A stretch of 64,000 nucleotides of DNA, taken from the NCBI RefSeq assembly GCF_014191715.1, contig NZ_JACHWY010000001.1, positions 558,001 through 622,000 on the forward strand, read 5' to 3'. The notes under the pieces were generated by a model. The model saw only the letters and a list, made by a program, of their open reading frames with translations. It searched no databases and had not been told where the DNA came from. Within the stretch, counting starts at the first letter, position 1. Every line of letters begins with the position of its first letter. Positions 56,892 through 64,000 of this stretch are shown here, piece by piece. The position numbers and the translations under genes were made by a program. The DNA is from Litorivivens lipolytica (GTDB taxonomy: Bacteria > Pseudomonadota > Gammaproteobacteria > Pseudomonadales > Spongiibacteraceae).

Positions 56892-57980
56892 ATGAGAGAT
56901 ATTTCATACCCCTTTGAAAATACACCAGATACTGGCGAGTGGACTGAAGTCGCAGATGGGGTGTATTGGCTGCGTATGGCTTTGCCCATGGCGCTCGATC
57001 ATATCAATCTCTACGTGCTGGAAGATGAGTCTGGCTGGTGGATCATAGATACCGGTATGGGTCTGAAGCAGACCCAAGCGGCGTGGAATCAGCTATTTGA
57101 AGGGCCCATGCAGGGCAAACCGGTACTTGGCGTTATTGTGACCCACATGCACCCTGACCACGTAGGGCAAGCCGGCTGGCTCTGCGAGAAGTGGCGGGTG
57201 CCCTTGTATATGAGTTTTGGCGAGTATTACAACGCCCGCACTTTCTCCACCATGGACTTCGACAACATCTCCTGGACAACGCGGGCATTCTATAGCGCCG
57301 CAGGTGTTGCGGATGATTATCTGGAGCAGGTGCGCGCCAAGTTTCGCGGTTTTGGTTCCATTGTCGAGCCTCTGCCTATGGCCTTTAATCGTCTCAGCGA
57401 AGGCGATGTACTGAGCATCGGTGGGCGAGATTGGCGGGTAATGATCGGCAGCGGCCATTCACCTGAGCATGTTTGTCTCTTCAATGAGCGCGACAAGCTG
57501 CTGTTCTCCGGGGATCAAATTATCCCGAGAATAACCAGCAATATCAGCGTGATGCCGTCAGAACCTGAGGCGAATCCTCTGCAGCGCTGGCTGGATTCGC
57601 TGGAGCGTTTCAGTCGTGACCTGCCGGATGACGCATTGGTGTTTCCCGCCCACAACACGCCCTTCTATGGTGTTCAATCTCGACTAAACTATTTAAAGGA
57701 ACACCATCAGGATCATCTGGAGGCGATTGAAGAGGCCTGTCTGGAACCGCAACATGCTATCGACATGCTGCCCGTGTTGTTTGATCGCAAGATTGAAGTT
57801 ACCCAGATGAACTTGGCACTTGGCGAGGCCATTGCCCACCTGAATTACCTGGTGGCGACAGGGCGTATGGTGCGTGAACAGGACGAGCGCGGTGTGAACT
57901 GCTACCAGACTACCGATAAAACCGTGGCAACGCGTGCCGGTAAAAGTCACCATAAAGATATGGCGCCAATTGAAGTCTAA
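56892..57980 (+). CDS. Metallo-beta-lactamase-fold hydrolase
   Basis: 362 residues. The zinc motif THMHPDHVG (H85, H87, D89, H90), a third His in GSGHSPEH, and the bridging Asp in LFSGDQIIPR are present. The C-terminal 100 residues are helical (IEEACLEPQHAIDMLPVLF...LGEAIAHLNYLVATGRM), as in the large bacterial MBL hydrolases whose nearest named relatives cleave thioesters or lactones. It lies 20 bases after the molybdenum hydroxylase, so it might open the lactone or thioester made from the oxidised product (inference). Confidence 0.85.
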   Translation: MRDISYPFENTPDTGEWTEVADGVYWLRMALPMALDHINLYVLEDESGWWIIDTGMGLKQTQAAWNQLFEGPMQGKPVLGVIVTHMHPDHVGQAGWLCEKWRVPLYMSFGEYYNARTFSTMDFDNISWTTRAFYSAAGVADDYLEQVRAKFRGFGSIVEPLPMAFNRLSEGDVLSIGGRDWRVMIGSGHSPEHVCLFNERDKLLFSGDQIIPRITSNISVMPSEPEANPLQRWLDSLERFSRDLPDDALVFPAHNTPFYGVQSRLNYLKEHHQDHLEAIEEACLEPQHAIDMLPVLFDRKIEVTQMNLALGEAIAHLNYLVATGRMVREQDERGVNCYQTTDKTVATRAGKSHHKDMAPIEV

Positions 57981-58025
57981 GGCCTGTATCCACTTAAGGT
58001 CTAGGACCACTAACGGGACGAAGAT

Positions 58026-58490
58026 ATGAAAAGGCGCGATCTGATTCAGATGACAGACGAGGAAGTCTGGCATTTCATCGCTACCCAGAAGAACGCGCAG
58101 GTCGCCACGAATGGCAAAGACGGCTGGCCCCACATGACAACGCTCTGGTTTGCGTTGGATGAGGGTGATATCGTGCTGGAGACCTTTACCAAATCCCAGA
58201 AGATTAAAAACCTCGAGCGGGATAACCGCATTTCTGTGCTGTTCGAAAGTGGCACCGAATATGAAGAACTGAAAGCGGTTGTGGTCTATGGCCGAGCTGA
58301 ACTAATCCGTGACCCGGAAGAGGTTCATCGCTTACACATGGCCGTATTACTACGTAACAATACCCGGGACTACCCGGAAGAGATGCTCGTAGAAGCCACA
58401 CGCAGCATGGTCGCGAAGAAAACCGCGATACGTATAATTGCTGAGCGAACAGTAAGTTGGGATCACAGTAAGCTTGATGTAGCTTACTGA
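58026..58490 (+). CDS. Pyridoxamine-phosphate-oxidase-fold (PPOX-class) flavin/F420-type protein
   Basis: 154 residues, a split-barrel fold. AQVATNGKDGWPHMTTLWFALDEGDIVLET, SQKIKNLERDNRISVLFESG and VVVYGRAELI are the usual cofactor-edge segments. Cofactor (FMN, F420 or heme) cannot be settled from sequence. It is 45 bases after the hydrolase on the same strand and may belong to the same catabolic unit. Confidence 0.8.
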   Translation: MKRRDLIQMTDEEVWHFIATQKNAQVATNGKDGWPHMTTLWFALDEGDIVLETFTKSQKIKNLERDNRISVLFESGTEYEELKAVVVYGRAELIRDPEEVHRLHMAVLLRNNTRDYPEEMLVEATRSMVAKKTAIRIIAERTVSWDHSKLDVAY

Positions 58491-58541
58491 AAACAGAAGC
58501 TTATTTGCACAATCGCAACATAAAAACTGTTAGGCTAATAC

Positions 58542-59504
58542 GTGTCGACTGAAACCATATCGCAGGAAAGCTTGCCCGCCAGCATGACGAAAATTCTCGC
58601 CATCGACGATACGCCCTACAACCTGGATATTCTCAAGAACGGTCTTGAGGACGAAGGATTCGATATGGTGACGGCACAAAGTGGCCGCGAGGGATTGATG
58701 TTAATCGATCAGGAGCGACCAGATCTGGTGCTGCTTGATATTGGCATGCCCGAAATGGATGGGCATCAGGTGCTGCAGCAGATCCGCTTGAGCGACGAGT
58801 ACGGCGATTTGCCCGTGATTATTCTTACCGCCAATACCGAAGACAGCAATCTCGCTCGTTGCCTCGAATCCGGCGCCAATGATTATGTGACCAAGCCGTT
58901 TAGCTTCACCGCGCTGGTCGCAAGGGTGAATAATGTACTGCGCACCCAGAAAGATGCCATCAAGCTGACCCGCGAAGCCGAGAAATTGCGCGATCTGGCG
59001 TATCGCGACGAAATGACGGGGCTACTCAACCGGCGCGCGTTTTTTGAACGTGCCAACGCCGAGTTTGAAATCGCCAAATCCGCGAGGGAGCCATTGTCTG
59101 TCGCTATTCTGGATATCGATCATTTCAAACAGATCAACGATACATACGGCCACCCCAAGGGCGATGACGTACTTCGGGCATTCGGCAAACTGTTGAAAAG
59201 CAGCCTTCGATTACATGATGTTGTGGGGCGGATCGGTGGTGAGGAATTTGCTGTATTGCTGCCCAATTCCAAGCCTATGGACGCTTACAATATATTCGAG
59301 CGTTTGCGAACCCGGCTTATAAAAGAGCACCTCCTTAGCAATGAGGACGGTACCATCCGGCCTGTAACCGTGAGTTCCGGTATTGTCGGTATGACCGATC
59401 AAAAGGAGCTTGATGGTCTGATGATCCTGGCAGATATGGCACTTTATCGCGCCAAAAATCAGGGCCGTAATCGAACCATTGTCGAGACCGGTGTAACCAG
59501 CTAA
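58542..59504 (+). CDS. Response regulator-diguanylate cyclase (REC-GGDEF)
   Basis: 320 residues (306 if the ATG at 58584 is used). The receiver has DD at 22-23, phosphoacceptor D66 (LVLLDIGMPEMDG), T97 and K118 (VTKPF). The GGDEF domain starts YRDEMTGLLNRRAFF, with inhibitory-site RLHD (223-226) and GGEEF (232-236), all intact. It resembles WspR/PleD-type soluble cyclases. No partner kinase here. GTG start with only a weak ribosome site. Confidence 0.92.
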   Translation: MSTETISQESLPASMTKILAIDDTPYNLDILKNGLEDEGFDMVTAQSGREGLMLIDQERPDLVLLDIGMPEMDGHQVLQQIRLSDEYGDLPVIILTANTEDSNLARCLESGANDYVTKPFSFTALVARVNNVLRTQKDAIKLTREAEKLRDLAYRDEMTGLLNRRAFFERANAEFEIAKSAREPLSVAILDIDHFKQINDTYGHPKGDDVLRAFGKLLKSSLRLHDVVGRIGGEEFAVLLPNSKPMDAYNIFERLRTRLIKEHLLSNEDGTIRPVTVSSGIVGMTDQKELDGLMILADMALYRAKNQGRNRTIVETGVTS

Positions 59505-59685
59505 GCGCCGCATACTGCCTTATCAATGCTGTTTTTCTATCTATTTCCGGTTGCGACTAGCATAACTGACCGGATTTGCGTGTATATCTGACGTAGTTTG
59601 TTATTGAGAGAGAATGACCCCTTGCGGAGAATACGGTCATTCTTGGCGCTTTATGCAAGCCGACAACGATAACGAGGACGTTACC

Positions 59686-60558
59686 ATGCCCATGCCAACC
59701 GATTTCCCGATCATCGACCTGATGCTCAACGTACCCGGCGAAGACAATAGCCAGTGGTATGAATTCATGAAGCCCTTGCTCATGGATCAGGAAAGCCGCG
59801 AGATGTTTAAATTTCCGGCCCAGTATATGTTCAAGGACGTGCCTCAAGTTGGCGGCAAGGACGACTATATCGCCTATACCGTTGAGCAGATGGACAAGCA
59901 TGGTATTCAGCGCGCCATGCTCGGTATCGACGACCATAACGTCGTCGCCAAGGAAGCACTGGAGCGATTCCCGGAGCGCTTTTTCTGCGCCTACGAGGCA
60001 AACCCCAACAATGGTATGGAAGAAGTGCGCAAGATTGAGCGCCTTCACAAGGAATATGGCATCAAGGCGGTAACGGCCTTTGCCTCCGGCCTGTGCCCGC
60101 AGGTGCCTTACAACGAAAACAAGTGGTACCCGATTTACGCCAAGCTGGTTGAGCTCGATATCCCGTTCTGCCCCTGTATTGGTGTCCCCGGACCACGTCT
60201 GCCGATGGCGCCGCAAAAAGTCGAGCTGCTGGATGAAATCTGCTGGTTCTTCCCTGAGCTGAAAGTGGTTATGCGCCACGGTGCAGAGCCTTGGGAAAAG
60301 CTGGCCTGGAAGCTGATGCTGAAGTACCCGAACCTGTACTACATGACCAGCGCCTTTGCACCAAAACACTATCCGGAAGAGATCATCAACTTCGCCAACA
60401 AGCGCGGTGCTGACAAGATCATGTACGCGGGTTACTTCCCTATGGGCCTGTCTTTGGATCGGATATTCAAGGATATGCCTAACGTGCCCTTTAAAGACGA
60501 AGTCTGGCCAAAATTCCTCGGTGACAATGCTCGCCGAGTCTTTAAACTGGAAGACTGA
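59686..60558 (+). CDS. Amidohydrolase-2-family protein lacking the HxH motif
   Basis: About 290 residues. The TIM-barrel order of the amidohydrolase-2/decarboxylase group is visible: HGIQRAMLGIDD, FFCAYEANPNNGMEEVRKIERLHKEYGIKAVTAF, FPELKVVMRHGAEPW, NLYYMTSAFAP, and ADKIMYAGYFPMGLSLDRIF. Strand one reads PIIDLMLNV where catalytic relatives have DxHxH, and the terminal Asp of the GSDxP motif is replaced by YFPMG. Metal binding is therefore doubtful. ATG 59686 is chosen for its GAGG ribosome site and typical start; an upstream ATG would add 24 residues. A terminator follows. Confidence 0.75.
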   Translation: MPMPTDFPIIDLMLNVPGEDNSQWYEFMKPLLMDQESREMFKFPAQYMFKDVPQVGGKDDYIAYTVEQMDKHGIQRAMLGIDDHNVVAKEALERFPERFFCAYEANPNNGMEEVRKIERLHKEYGIKAVTAFASGLCPQVPYNENKWYPIYAKLVELDIPFCPCIGVPGPRLPMAPQKVELLDEICWFFPELKVVMRHGAEPWEKLAWKLMLKYPNLYYMTSAFAPKHYPEEIINFANKRGADKIMYAGYFPMGLSLDRIFKDMPNVPFKDEVWPKFLGDNARRVFKLED

Positions 60559-60562
60559 TCTG

Positions 60563-60587
60563 AAGGCCGCGAAAGCGGCCTTTTTTT
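60563..60587 (+). terminator. Rho-independent terminator after the amidohydrolase gene
   Basis: GGCCGC-GAAA-GCGGCC (60565-60580) with a GNRA-type loop and seven T. A textbook terminator, five bases after the stop. Confidence 0.95.
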
Positions 60588-60672
60588 ATGGCTGCTCGTT
60601 AGCCCATTAGGGTGAGGTTTATTATCGGGCGTGCTTTTATTCTGTGACTAATGATAACAATGGAGTCACGCC

Positions 60673-61116
60673 ATGCTTTCGCAACAGGAAATCTCGGATC
60701 GCTTTGAAATACAGGATCTGCTCTATCACTATGCCGATATCATCGACCGCAAGGCGGCGGATGAATTGCGCGATGTATTTACCGCCGACGCGCATATTGA
60801 TTACAGTGCCTTTGATGGATCGGTGGGGGACTTGGACACCACGATCGATTTTTTGAAGCAGGCACTGCCCGCCTTCCCGAACTCCCAGCATCTGAATGCC
60901 AATATTCAGATTAAGGTGAACGGTGACACCGGCGAAGGTCGAGTGATGTGTTTTAACCCCATGGAAATGGATATGGGCGAGGGCAAGACCCACGTTTTCA
61001 TGCTTGGCCTTTGGTATGTGGACAAATACGTTCGCACTGAGCAGGGCTGGCGAATCAAGGAGCGGGCAGAGGTGAAGAGCTGGAAGTTCAATACGCCCGA
61101 TTTTATGACCTTCTAA
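60673..61116 (+). CDS. NTF2-like (SnoaL-type) protein
   Basis: 147 residues. The start EISDRFEIQDLLYHYADIIDRKAADELRDVFTADAHIDY is the usual SnoaL-like opening, with the pocket Tyr and Asp residues. GEGRVMCFNPMEMD and GLWYVDKYVRTEQGWRIKERAEVKSW form the sheet. Relatives are dehydratases, isomerases or ring hydroxylase small subunits, or bind small lipids. Own transcription unit: terminator upstream, stem at 61141-61160 downstream. Confidence 0.8.
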   Translation: MLSQQEISDRFEIQDLLYHYADIIDRKAADELRDVFTADAHIDYSAFDGSVGDLDTTIDFLKQALPAFPNSQHLNANIQIKVNGDTGEGRVMCFNPMEMDMGEGKTHVFMLGLWYVDKYVRTEQGWRIKERAEVKSWKFNTPDFMTF

Positions 61117-61140
61117 GGTTTACATCGGGCTGTAAGAATT

Positions 61141-61160
61141 GCCGCCCTGAATAGGGCGGC
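61141..61160. terminator. 8-bp stem between convergent NTF2-like and DUF934 genes
   Basis: GCCGCCCT-GAAT-AGGGCGGC. No clear T-run on either side. Placed seven bases before the end of the minus-strand DUF934 gene and 25 after the opposing stop. Confidence 0.5.
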
Positions 61161-61167
61161 CAGATAA

Positions 61168-61653
61168 TTAACCCTGACGAGCCCGGAAGATGGGCTGGGG
61201 GTTATCAATTGATACCTGATAGTGCACGGAAAAATCCTTCAGACTGGCGACAGCCTTATCCAGATCCGCATTCTCAAGCGCAAAACTGTTAAAACCACAG
61301 CGTGTCAGGTAGGCCAATTGATCGCGCATAAAGCCGCCAATGGCGCGTAACTCACCACTGAAGCCTCGCTCACGCAGTTCGCGGCCGTAGCTGAAACCAC
61401 GACCGTCTGCAAAAGCCGGGAAGTCCACCGCAATCAGCTCAAAGCTTTTAATGTCATCGCCGAGCAGTTTCGGCGATTGATCGCTGGCCAGCCATACGGC
61501 CACATCACCGCGCGCTTGCAGGGCGTCTTTGTTCTCAAGCCAGTGCTGCGCGGGCACAATAATCTTGCCGGCGGGCAGATCGCCTTCAAGCTCGCGAATC
61601 ACTTGCCAGCTGTCGTCGACAACGGCGCCGTCTTTAATAATACGATCAGGCAT
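61168..61653 (-). CDS. DUF934 protein, sulfite-reductase partner
   Basis: About 161 residues. VIVPAQHWLENKDAL (read IIVPAQHWLEN), DFPAFADGRGFSYGRELRERGFSGELRAIGGFMRDQLAYLTRCGFNSF are the DUF934 signature. The family is nearly always encoded next to cysI and is thought to help electron delivery or assembly in sulfite reduction; mechanism unproven. ATG 61653 overlaps the end of cysI by eight bases. Confidence 0.9.
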   Translation of the reverse strand: MPDRIIKDGAVVDDSWQVIRELEGDLPAGKIIVPAQHWLENKDALQARGDVAVWLASDQSPKLLGDDIKSFELIAVDFPAFADGRGFSYGRELRERGFSGELRAIGGFMRDQLAYLTRCGFNSFALENADLDKAVASLKDFSVHYQVSIDNPQPIFRARQG

Positions 61654-63301
61654 AAACACGCTCCTTGAATGGCTCAATACCGATACGGCGGTAGGTATCC
61701 AGGAAGCGTTCTTCCTCGGTACGGTTGGCGACGTAAGTTTCCAGCAGTTTGCTGATCACCTCGGGAACTTCATCCTGAGCGAAAGAGGGGCCCAGAATTT
61801 TGCCGATGGCAGCGTCATTGCTCTGGCTGCCGCCCAGTGACACCTGATAGAACTCCTGGCCTTTCTTGTCGACACCCAGAATTCCGATGTGGCCAATGTG
61901 GTGGTGACCACAAGCGTTCATACAGCCGGAGATGTTCAGCTCAATTTCACCGAGATCGTAGAGATAATCCAGATCGTCGAAGCGACGCTGAATGGCCTCG
62001 GCCACCGGAATGGATTTGGCGTTTGCCAGGGCACAGTAATCACCGCCGGGGCAGCAGATCATATCGTTCAGGGTGCCGATAACCGGTGAAGCCAGGCGCA
62101 GGGCATCCAGTTTTTGCCACAAAGCAAACAGATCGCTCTTGCGGACATCCGGCAGTACCAGATTCTGCTCGTGGGTACTGCGCAGTTCACCGAAACCAAA
62201 TTCCTCTGCGAGATCGGCAACCGCTTCCATTTGCTCGGCGGTAATATCGCCAGGAGCCACGCCCGTTTCTTTCAACGAGACATTCACCGCAGCATAGCCG
62301 GGCTGCTTGTGGGCAACCACGTTATGGCTAAGCCAGGCCGCAAAGCGGGGCTCTGCCAGGCGCTTGTCATCCAGTGCAGACTGAGCGCCGGCGGCATCAA
62401 CTTGCTCATAAGCAGGCGGTTGGAAGAAGCTGAAGGCGTGGTCGATGGCATCCTGTGTCAGGGTCATCGGGCCATCCTTGATGGCTTGCCACTCTTCTTC
62501 AACTTTTTGTTTGAAGGCTTCGGCGCCCATGGCCTTCACCAGAATCTTGATGCGCGCCTTGTACTTGTTGTCGCGACGGCCCAGCTGGTTATAAACCCGC
62601 AGGATGGCGTCGAGGTAGGAGATCACATGCTCTTTCGGCAGGCTGTCGTGAATCAGTGAGCCGATTACCGGGGTGCGGCCCAGACCGCCGCCCACAAACA
62701 CCTTAAAAGCAGTCTCACCCTGGGCGTCTTTAATGATTTCCAGGCCAATGTCATGGAAGGCCACCGCAGCGCGGTCGCGCTTAGAGCCACAGATAGCAAT
62801 CTTGAATTTGCGAGGCAGGAAGGCAAATTCCGGGTGGAAGGTTGACCACTGGCGCAGGATTTCACACCAAGGGCGGGCATCTTCAACCTCGTCCTGAGCA
62901 ACGCCAGAGAACTGATCCGCGGTGAAGTTACGAATACAATTACCACTGGTCTGGTTGGCGTGCATTTCCACTGTTGCCAGATCAGCCAGAATATCGGGCA
63001 CTTCTTCCAGCTTCGGCCAGTTCAGCTGGATATTCTGGCGAGTGCTGAAGTGAGCATAACCCTTGTCGTACTTGCGGCTGATTTCCGCGAGTTTGCGCAG
63101 CTGGGTTGCGTTCAGCGTACCGTAGGGGATACAGATGCGGAGCATCGGCGCCAGGCGCTGAATATAGAGGCCGTTCTGAAGGCGCAGGGGAAGAAACTGC
63201 TCGTCAGTGATTTCACCGGCCAGATAACGCTCGGTCTGATCCCGAAACTGGGCGACACGCTCGTTGATGATCTGACGGTCGAATTGATCGTAAATGTACA
63301 T
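61646..63301 (-). CDS. cysI: Sulfite reductase hemoprotein (nitrite/sulfite reductase family)
   Basis: 551 residues, two ferredoxin-reductase-like repeats. The siroheme/[4Fe-4S] Cys pairs are C-x5-C in CCPGGDYC and C-x3-C in ISGCMNACGHHHIGHIG. KGYAHFSTRQNIQLNWPKLEEVPDIL and TSGNCIRNFTADQF bind substrate and siroheme. It reduces sulfite to sulfide (six electrons). There is no CysJ flavoprotein next to it; the DUF934 pairing suggests the ferredoxin-using type. CysB control is likely but no site was identified. The 280 bases upstream hold no other gene on this strand. Confidence 0.92.
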   Translation of the reverse strand: MYIYDQFDRQIINERVAQFRDQTERYLAGEITDEQFLPLRLQNGLYIQRLAPMLRICIPYGTLNATQLRKLAEISRKYDKGYAHFSTRQNIQLNWPKLEEVPDILADLATVEMHANQTSGNCIRNFTADQFSGVAQDEVEDARPWCEILRQWSTFHPEFAFLPRKFKIAICGSKRDRAAVAFHDIGLEIIKDAQGETAFKVFVGGGLGRTPVIGSLIHDSLPKEHVISYLDAILRVYNQLGRRDNKYKARIKILVKAMGAEAFKQKVEEEWQAIKDGPMTLTQDAIDHAFSFFQPPAYEQVDAAGAQSALDDKRLAEPRFAAWLSHNVVAHKQPGYAAVNVSLKETGVAPGDITAEQMEAVADLAEEFGFGELRSTHEQNLVLPDVRKSDLFALWQKLDALRLASPVIGTLNDMICCPGGDYCALANAKSIPVAEAIQRRFDDLDYLYDLGEIELNISGCMNACGHHHIGHIGILGVDKKGQEFYQVSLGGSQSNDAAIGKILGPSFAQDEVPEVISKLLETYVANRTEEERFLDTYRRIGIEPFKERVYA

Positions 63302-63520
63302 CGTAGTCCCAATCGTAGTTCGATTTTAGCCTCGGAAAGCGGCGAAAAGTGCTCCGGGGCCTACTTTGAAGGCGCGTAATTTTACACTAAAACCCTGTGC
63401 TAGCGCGAGCTTACGCCGCTTTAGCCTAGATCGGGCGCTATGTTACGGATTACGGCGGAGTAGGGGAAAGATTGGTTTTTCATATGCTTAGGACAAAGCG
63501 TCATTGTTGGTCTCTGGCGC

Positions 63521-63549
63521 TTGGTCGTCTGCAGGGAATCCGCTACAAT
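63521..63549 (+). promoter_or_regulatory. Sigma-70 promoter of the 36-residue membrane protein gene
   Basis: TTGGTC (63521-63526), 17 bases, TACAAT (63544-63549), 34 bases before the ATG. Spacing is optimal and the -10 differs from consensus at one base. Confidence 0.7.
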
Positions 63550-63583
63550 GCGGCCCGAATCAAACCACGCTGAGGAATTTCTG

Positions 63584-63694
63584 ATGTCTGATGAAGCCCG
63601 TCAAGACGCCCTGGCCGATGCCTTTGCCAGCATTGCGATCATCGCGCTGGTGGTTGGCACCGTTACTTTCTGGCTGGCGAGCATGCCCAAGTAA
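63584..63694 (+). CDS. 36-residue single-pass membrane protein
   Basis: ATG with GAGG eight bases upstream. An acidic amphipathic start (MSDEARQDALADAF) is followed by one membrane helix (IAIIALVVGTVTFWL) and a short ASMPK end. Its own promoter lies just upstream and a strong terminator 30 bases downstream, which argues strongly that it is a real gene despite its size. Function unknown; the layout resembles small subunits that stabilise membrane complexes or transporters. Confidence 0.7.
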   Translation: MSDEARQDALADAFASIAIIALVVGTVTFWLASMPK

Positions 63695-63723
63695 GTTTGG
63701 CTGCCAAGCCCGCAAGAAAGCAT

Positions 63724-63751
63724 AAAAAAAGCCTCGATTGAGGCTTTTTTT
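63724..63751. terminator. Bidirectional Rho-independent terminator
   Basis: GCCTC-GATT-GAGGC (63731-63744) flanked by seven A on the left and seven T on the right, so it works for the small gene on the plus strand and for metH on the minus strand. Confidence 0.95.
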
Positions 63752-63785
63752 ATGGGCGGGTGTTTTTCACCCTCAGCGAGCTATT

Positions 63786-64000
63786 TTAAGGATCATAGTC
63801 CAGTACCGGTGACAGCCAGCGCTCCATTTCCTTAAGCGATTTGCCCTTGCGCTCCGCGATGCTCTGAACTTGATCCTTGGCGATCTTGCCCACCGCGAAG
63901 TAGCGTGACTGCGGGTGCGAGTAGTAAAACCCGCTGACCGAGGCCGCTGGGGTCATCGCAAAGTGCTCGGTCAGCTCCACGCCGGTTTCGGCTGCGGCGT
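63786..64000 (-). CDS. metH: Methionine synthase, B12-dependent, C-terminal end (cut by window edge)
   Basis: The 71 codons visible form the end of the S-adenosylmethionine-binding activation domain: [13 protein letters not shown], then [21 protein letters not shown] with the conserved Tyr/His face, and [16 protein letters not shown] as the usual ending. Full-length MetH is about 1,230 residues; the rest lies beyond 64000. It methylates homocysteine from methyltetrahydrofolate. Its presence, with the mutase, shows two B12 enzymes near each other in this genome. Confidence 0.93.
   Translation of the reverse strand, partial: AAAETGVELTEHFAMTPAASVSGFYYSHPQSRYFAVGKIAKDQVQSIAERKGKSLKEMERWLSPVLDYDP

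Overview
The window looks like the chromosome of a free-living, aerobic, probably marine gammaproteobacterium. The evidence is LPS genes (lpxK, kdsB), the Lol lipoprotein export system, CysB, ThrH, a GacA/UvrY regulator and the order uvrY-uvrC-pgsA-tRNA(Gly)-tRNA(Cys)...tRNA(Leu). The propionyl-CoA pathway, IorAB-type molybdenum oxidoreductase and several c-di-GMP enzymes would suit the Cellvibrionales/Spongiibacteraceae-Halieaceae area, but that placement is inference. No phage, IS element, integrase or CRISPR array was seen; almost all of the window is coding.

Layout. 1-8.1 kb: cut lipoprotein, autotransporter-like barrel, peroxiredoxin-like protein, SDR dehydrogenase, yajC standing alone, D-cysteine desulfhydrase family enzyme, Na+/amino-acid symporter, EAL phosphodiesterase, alr. 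8.2-12.3 kb: 5'-nucleotidase, cysB, thrH, pabB. 12.4-21.5 kb: an operon taking propionyl-CoA to succinyl-CoA (carboxyltransferase, an unusual long biotin carboxylase with fused biotin domain, epimerase, B12 mutase, MeaB chaperone, thioesterase), preceded by a leader with inverted repeats and interrupted by one palindromic repeat. 21.5-28 kb: patatin, ppsR/ppsA, trypsin-fold protein, DAHP synthase. 28-39 kb: lolCDE, comEC, exbBD, lpxK, kdsB, phosphatase, murB, AlkB-like oxygenase.

39.2-46.9 kb: uvrY-uvrC-pgsA and the tRNA cluster. Between tRNA-Gly and tRNA-Cys lies an imperfect tandem duplication that holds a broken tRNA-Cys copy and two 17-nt segments exactly complementary to the T-arm side of the real tRNA-Cys. 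A membrane MHYT-GGDEF-(degenerate EAL) gene sits between tRNA-Cys and tRNA-Leu, and a further GGDEF gene follows. 46.9-53 kb: a divergent secreted-protease locus. On the minus strand are a subtilisin and a PEBP-family protein. On the plus strand are a lipoprotein resembling a free-standing protease prodomain, a subtilase-like protein whose usual catalytic His position holds Glu and which ends in a CFI-box membrane anchor, and a Tat-exported PhoX-like protein, all three joined by stop/start overlaps. This locus is the best candidate for an undescribed system.

53-64 kb: MscS channel, a two-subunit molybdenum hydroxylase with a metallo-beta-lactamase-fold hydrolase and a flavin/PPOX-type protein, response regulator-GGDEF, an amidohydrolase-fold protein without its HxH metal motif, an NTF2-like protein, sulfite reductase with its DUF934 partner, a 36-residue membrane protein with its own promoter and terminator, and the end of metH. 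The mutase and MetH both need B12, so the cell must make or import cobalamin.
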